Below, in pieces: positions 7,788-9,131 of a stretch of 9,131 bases of DNA. The stretch is from Cryomorphaceae bacterium (GTDB lineage Bacteria > Bacteroidota > Bacteroidia > Flavobacteriales > Schleiferiaceae), in contig JACESW010000036.1 of NCBI GenBank assembly GCA_013911625.1, positions 1 to 9,131 of the forward strand, written 5' to 3'. A program made the position numbers and the translations under genes. Within the stretch, counting starts at the first letter, position 1. Every line of letters begins with the position of its first letter. The notes under the pieces were generated by a model. It was not told the DNA's origin, ran no database searches, and saw nothing but the letters and a program-made list of their open reading frames with translations.

Positions 7788-7804
7788 TACAAGGAAAATC
7801 AGGT
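7788..7804 (-). repeat. Short inverted fragment of the repeated terminator element
   Basis: CTACAAGGAAAA (7788-7799) is an exact 12-base reverse complement of the element's TTTTCCTTGTAG end. It is followed by TCAGG, which matches the far side of the hairpin, as if about 16 bases of the stem-loop had been deleted. It starts 7 bases after the BCCT stop codon. The match is short, so the deletion reading is inference. Confidence 0.45.
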
Positions 7805-7960
7805 CAAGTGATGGCCAAATCAAAGAAAACTCCAGCCTTCCAGCCTTAGCTTCGGCCTATGAAAAAAAAACGGTTTTCGTATGGTTTTTAAGAGCCAAAG
7901 GAACTGTGGATTAATGCCTCTTTGCGGCACTACTTGAGCATCTGCAGAGCAACCCTTGTT

Positions 7961-8068
7961 TACAGAAAATGCTACCGATTGAATTAGCACCAAAAGAGGC
8001 TTGTTGGATATTATGAAAAGTGCGCACAAAAAAGCCCTGATGCTGTGCATCAAGGCTTTTCCTTGTAG
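7961..8068 (+). repeat. Repeat copy 2: relict of the araC 3' end plus terminator
   Basis: This block aligns with 777-890 over its length at about 87% identity by hand count. In the frame matching araC it reads YRKCYRLN-stop (7961-7987), against YREQYRLN-stop at the real gene end. Upstream of 7961 the similarity to araC disappears, so only the last codons survive. The spacer (AGAGGCTTnTTGGA) and the hairpin follow in the same order as after araC. Beyond 8068 the sequence departs from copies 1 and 3. Confidence 0.75.
8030..8060 (-). terminator. Terminator hairpin of repeat copy 2
   Basis: The stem-loop is the same as after araC, with one G-to-A change in the right arm. On the plus strand this makes an A-C mismatch; in a minus-strand RNA it is a tolerated G-U pair, followed by a U-tract from the six A at 8028-8033. 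It sits between convergent genes and best suits transcripts of the minus-strand gene ending at 8302, although 240 bases away; it could also stop BCCT read-through. Confidence 0.65.
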
Positions 8069-8104
8069 CGGAGGTGAGACTACGTATATATTTCTAAGAC
8101 TCTA

Positions 8105-8123
8105 TTTGTAAGATCATTACAAA
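8105..8123. promoter_or_regulatory. Inverted repeat TTTGTAA-N5-TTACAAA
   Basis: Two perfect 7-base arms flank GATCA. The arms contain little GC, so a terminator is unlikely; a protein-binding site is conceivable. It lies between convergent genes, an odd place for an operator, so it may be chance in AT-rich DNA. Confidence 0.2.
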
Positions 8124-8301
8124 AAGGCCATTGGAAGAAATTCAAAATTCTTACGAAACCGCATCAAACTCCTTCCAGTGAAATTATTCTATAAAGAGAT
8201 TTACTGAGACTTTGTAAAATCGAAGTTAGCTTGATAAGAATCAACCTTAGTGAACTTAAGGAATAGCGAGTACAACTTTAGAAGTGTTGGTTTAGATGCA
8301 A

Positions 8302-8916
8302 CTATTGCCAACTTTTACTCTTGTTAAATCTCTTCTTAGTTTTCACATTACTTTGAAAGCCGTAGGTAAATCCAACCCGAGTATTTACAGGATATTCATT
8401 TGCATTTACGCCAATACCAAAGTTCAAGTAGGGTGTTAGTACCCCTCTTCTATAGGGAAGGTTTTGTCCAATCGAAAACCCTAAGTAATATTCCCAACCA
8501 ACAAGAAAAGGCCTTGGATTGGCATTTGATGGGGGATGAAAATTCACAGATTTAAAGTGCTTTATTTCTCCACCCAGACCGTAAAACATATTCTTAAATC
8601 TTTTTCTTGGGTGGTATCTGATTTCAGGACAAATACCAACAAGTCGATTTTCTGTAAAAACAGTTTCATTTACATCCCCATGAAGTTTATGCTCTCCGTA
8701 ATGAGCAGCGAATGGAATATTCACAGTGATTTTCTTAGCTAAACTAAATTCAGCAGAAATTTCACCCCCAATATTCAAATAGACGTCTTCTTCGAACCAT
8801 GGAGAATAATTACCCAAAACACTCGGACCGACTCTAACATAGGTCTGTGCGACTAGTGATTGACAACAGAAAAACAACACTACAAGAACTCTCCCCCTTA
8901 TCTTCGTACTAAGCAT
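8302..8916 (-). CDS. Secreted protein, probable small outer-membrane beta-barrel, function unknown
   Basis: I start this 204-residue protein at ATG 8916 and not at an upstream in-frame TTG (8931), because the ATG gives a compact signal peptide: MLSTKIRGR, hydrophobic core 10-23 (VLVVLFFCCQSLVA), likely cut near VAQ-24. The mature part alternates polar and hydrophobic or aromatic residues in short strands (YVRVGPSVLG, GGEISAEFSLAKKITVNIPF, FYGLGGEI, YYLGFSIGQNL, LTPYLNFGIGVNA, RVGFTYGFQSNV) separated by turns, the look of an 8- to 10-strand outer-membrane barrel. The last strand is followed by a basic tail, KTKKRFNKSKSWQ, unlike a barrel ending in an aromatic residue. The pattern resembles the broad Bacteroidota 'outer membrane beta-barrel' families; I cannot assign a specific one. 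It is divergent in orientation from the transporter genes, and no link to them is visible. Confidence 0.8.
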   Translation of the reverse strand: MLSTKIRGRVLVVLFFCCQSLVAQTYVRVGPSVLGNYSPWFEEDVYLNIGGEISAEFSLAKKITVNIPFAAHYGEHKLHGDVNETVFTENRLVGICPEIRYHPRKRFKNMFYGLGGEIKHFKSVNFHPPSNANPRPFLVGWEYYLGFSIGQNLPYRRGVLTPYLNFGIGVNANEYPVNTRVGFTYGFQSNVKTKKRFNKSKSWQ

Positions 8917-8958
8917 TATGTAATATACCAAGTTTCATTGATAACGAGGTACGTCCCT

Positions 8959-8986
8959 TAAACGTATATAAGGCCGGTCCAATCAA
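8959..8986 (-). promoter_or_regulatory. Probable Bacteroidota-type promoter for the minus-strand barrel gene
   Basis: Read on the minus strand, TTG (8986-8984) is followed after 17 bases by TACGTTTA (8966-8959), one base off the TAnnTTTG -7 box. Transcription would start near 8952 and leave a leader of roughly 35 bases before ATG 8916. Spacing and position are reasonable; the match is short. Confidence 0.42.
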
Positions 8987-9017
8987 AAGGTGTTTCATTA
9001 ATCTGTCCGATTCAAGA

Positions 9018-9094
9018 CATAAAAAAAGCCCTGATGCTGTGCATCAAGGCTTTTCCTTGTAGACATCCTGGAGAAAAGGTCAAAGGTTTGATTT
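9018..9094 (+). repeat. Repeat copy 3: terminator plus downstream flank
   Basis: This block matches 846-922 base for base in length, with 73 of 77 identical. It shares the 40-base flank after the hairpin (GTAGACATCCTGGAGAAAAG and following bases) that copy 2 lacks. Upstream of 9018 it does not resemble the araC tail. It shares the G-to-A stem change with copy 2. From 9095 to the window end I see nothing further. Confidence 0.85.
9024..9054 (-). terminator. Terminator hairpin of repeat copy 3
   Basis: A 14-bp stem with one imperfect pair and a TGT loop. Seven A at 9021-9027 give a U-tract on the minus strand, and the imperfect pair is G-U in that direction, so it probably ends a minus-strand transcript coming from the right of the window. 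It lies just upstream of the barrel gene's promoter and would insulate it. Confidence 0.65.
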
Positions 9095-9131
9095 GAACGA
9101 TAGATTTAATTTTAAAAGGTAAGTGTAATAG

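Larger units (their letters stand above)
7782..8301. other. Intergenic region between convergent BCCT and outer-membrane protein genes
   Basis: I see no gene here. A minus-strand open frame at 7820-8053 overlaps the repeat and terminator and reads as noise. The region holds an inverted fragment of the repeat (7788-7804), a tandem CCAGCCTT pair (7833-7848), repeat copy 2, and an inverted repeat at 8105-8123. The stretch 8124-8301 shows nothing I can name. Confidence 0.65.

Noticed and set aside
7820..8053. 77-residue minus-strand open frame
   Set aside because: It runs through the terminator hairpin and the araC-tail repeat, so its sequence is dictated by those elements.
8061..8082. Possible tRNA 3' fragment on the minus strand (GTCTCACCTCCGC)
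   Set aside because: No T-loop, anticodon arm or 5' half is present; resemblance to an acceptor stem over a dozen bases is not enough.
777..9094. Repeat copies as a CRISPR array or integron sites
   Set aside because: Only three widely spaced copies with unequal spacing, no spacer units and no cas or integrase gene. The core is a terminator hairpin.

Overview
The window looks like chromosome of a Bacteroidota bacterium, probably a Flavobacteriia-like lineage. The evidence is a SusC/SusD pair with Bacteroidota-type signals, A-rich leaders in place of strong Shine-Dalgarno sites, and promoter-like boxes near the TTG / TAnnTTTG pattern. A marine or saline habitat is only an inference from the BCCT-type osmolyte transporter. 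No rRNA, complete tRNA, CRISPR array or intact insertion sequence was seen.

Layout. Bases 1-803 (+) are the 3' part of an AraC-family regulator whose start lies left of the window. Bases 804-1382 are noncoding: a strong hairpin terminator inside a repeated element, a palindrome, a cluster of GTTGATC words, and two small hairpins before the next gene. Bases 1383-4643 (+) encode a SusC/RagA TonB-dependent outer-membrane transporter. Eleven bases later, 4655-6148 (+) encode its SusD/RagB-type surface lipoprotein. A 13-bp-stem hairpin (6179-6207) separates this pair from a BCCT-family inner-membrane transporter (6225-7781, +). Bases 7782-8301 are noncoding and hold a second copy of the repeat. 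Bases 8302-8916 (-) encode a small secreted, probably beta-barrel, outer-membrane protein of unknown role. A third repeat copy lies at 9018-9094.

How the genes may work together. SusC and SusD form a lidded outer-membrane importer. The BCCT protein would carry a small zwitterionic or quaternary-ammonium-type solute across the inner membrane. The AraC regulator upstream is a plausible controller. No degradative enzyme is in view, which differs from a polysaccharide utilisation locus. The substrate cannot be read from the sequence.

The most unusual structural point is that the end of the araC gene plus its terminator (777-890) recurs, degenerate but clearly alignable, just downstream of the transporter genes (7961-8068). 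The susC-susD-BCCT block is therefore bracketed by direct repeats. The right half of copy 1 matches copy 3 over 77 bases without a gap. This suggests the transporter block was inserted or duplicated beside araC, or that a dispersed terminator element has spread locally.
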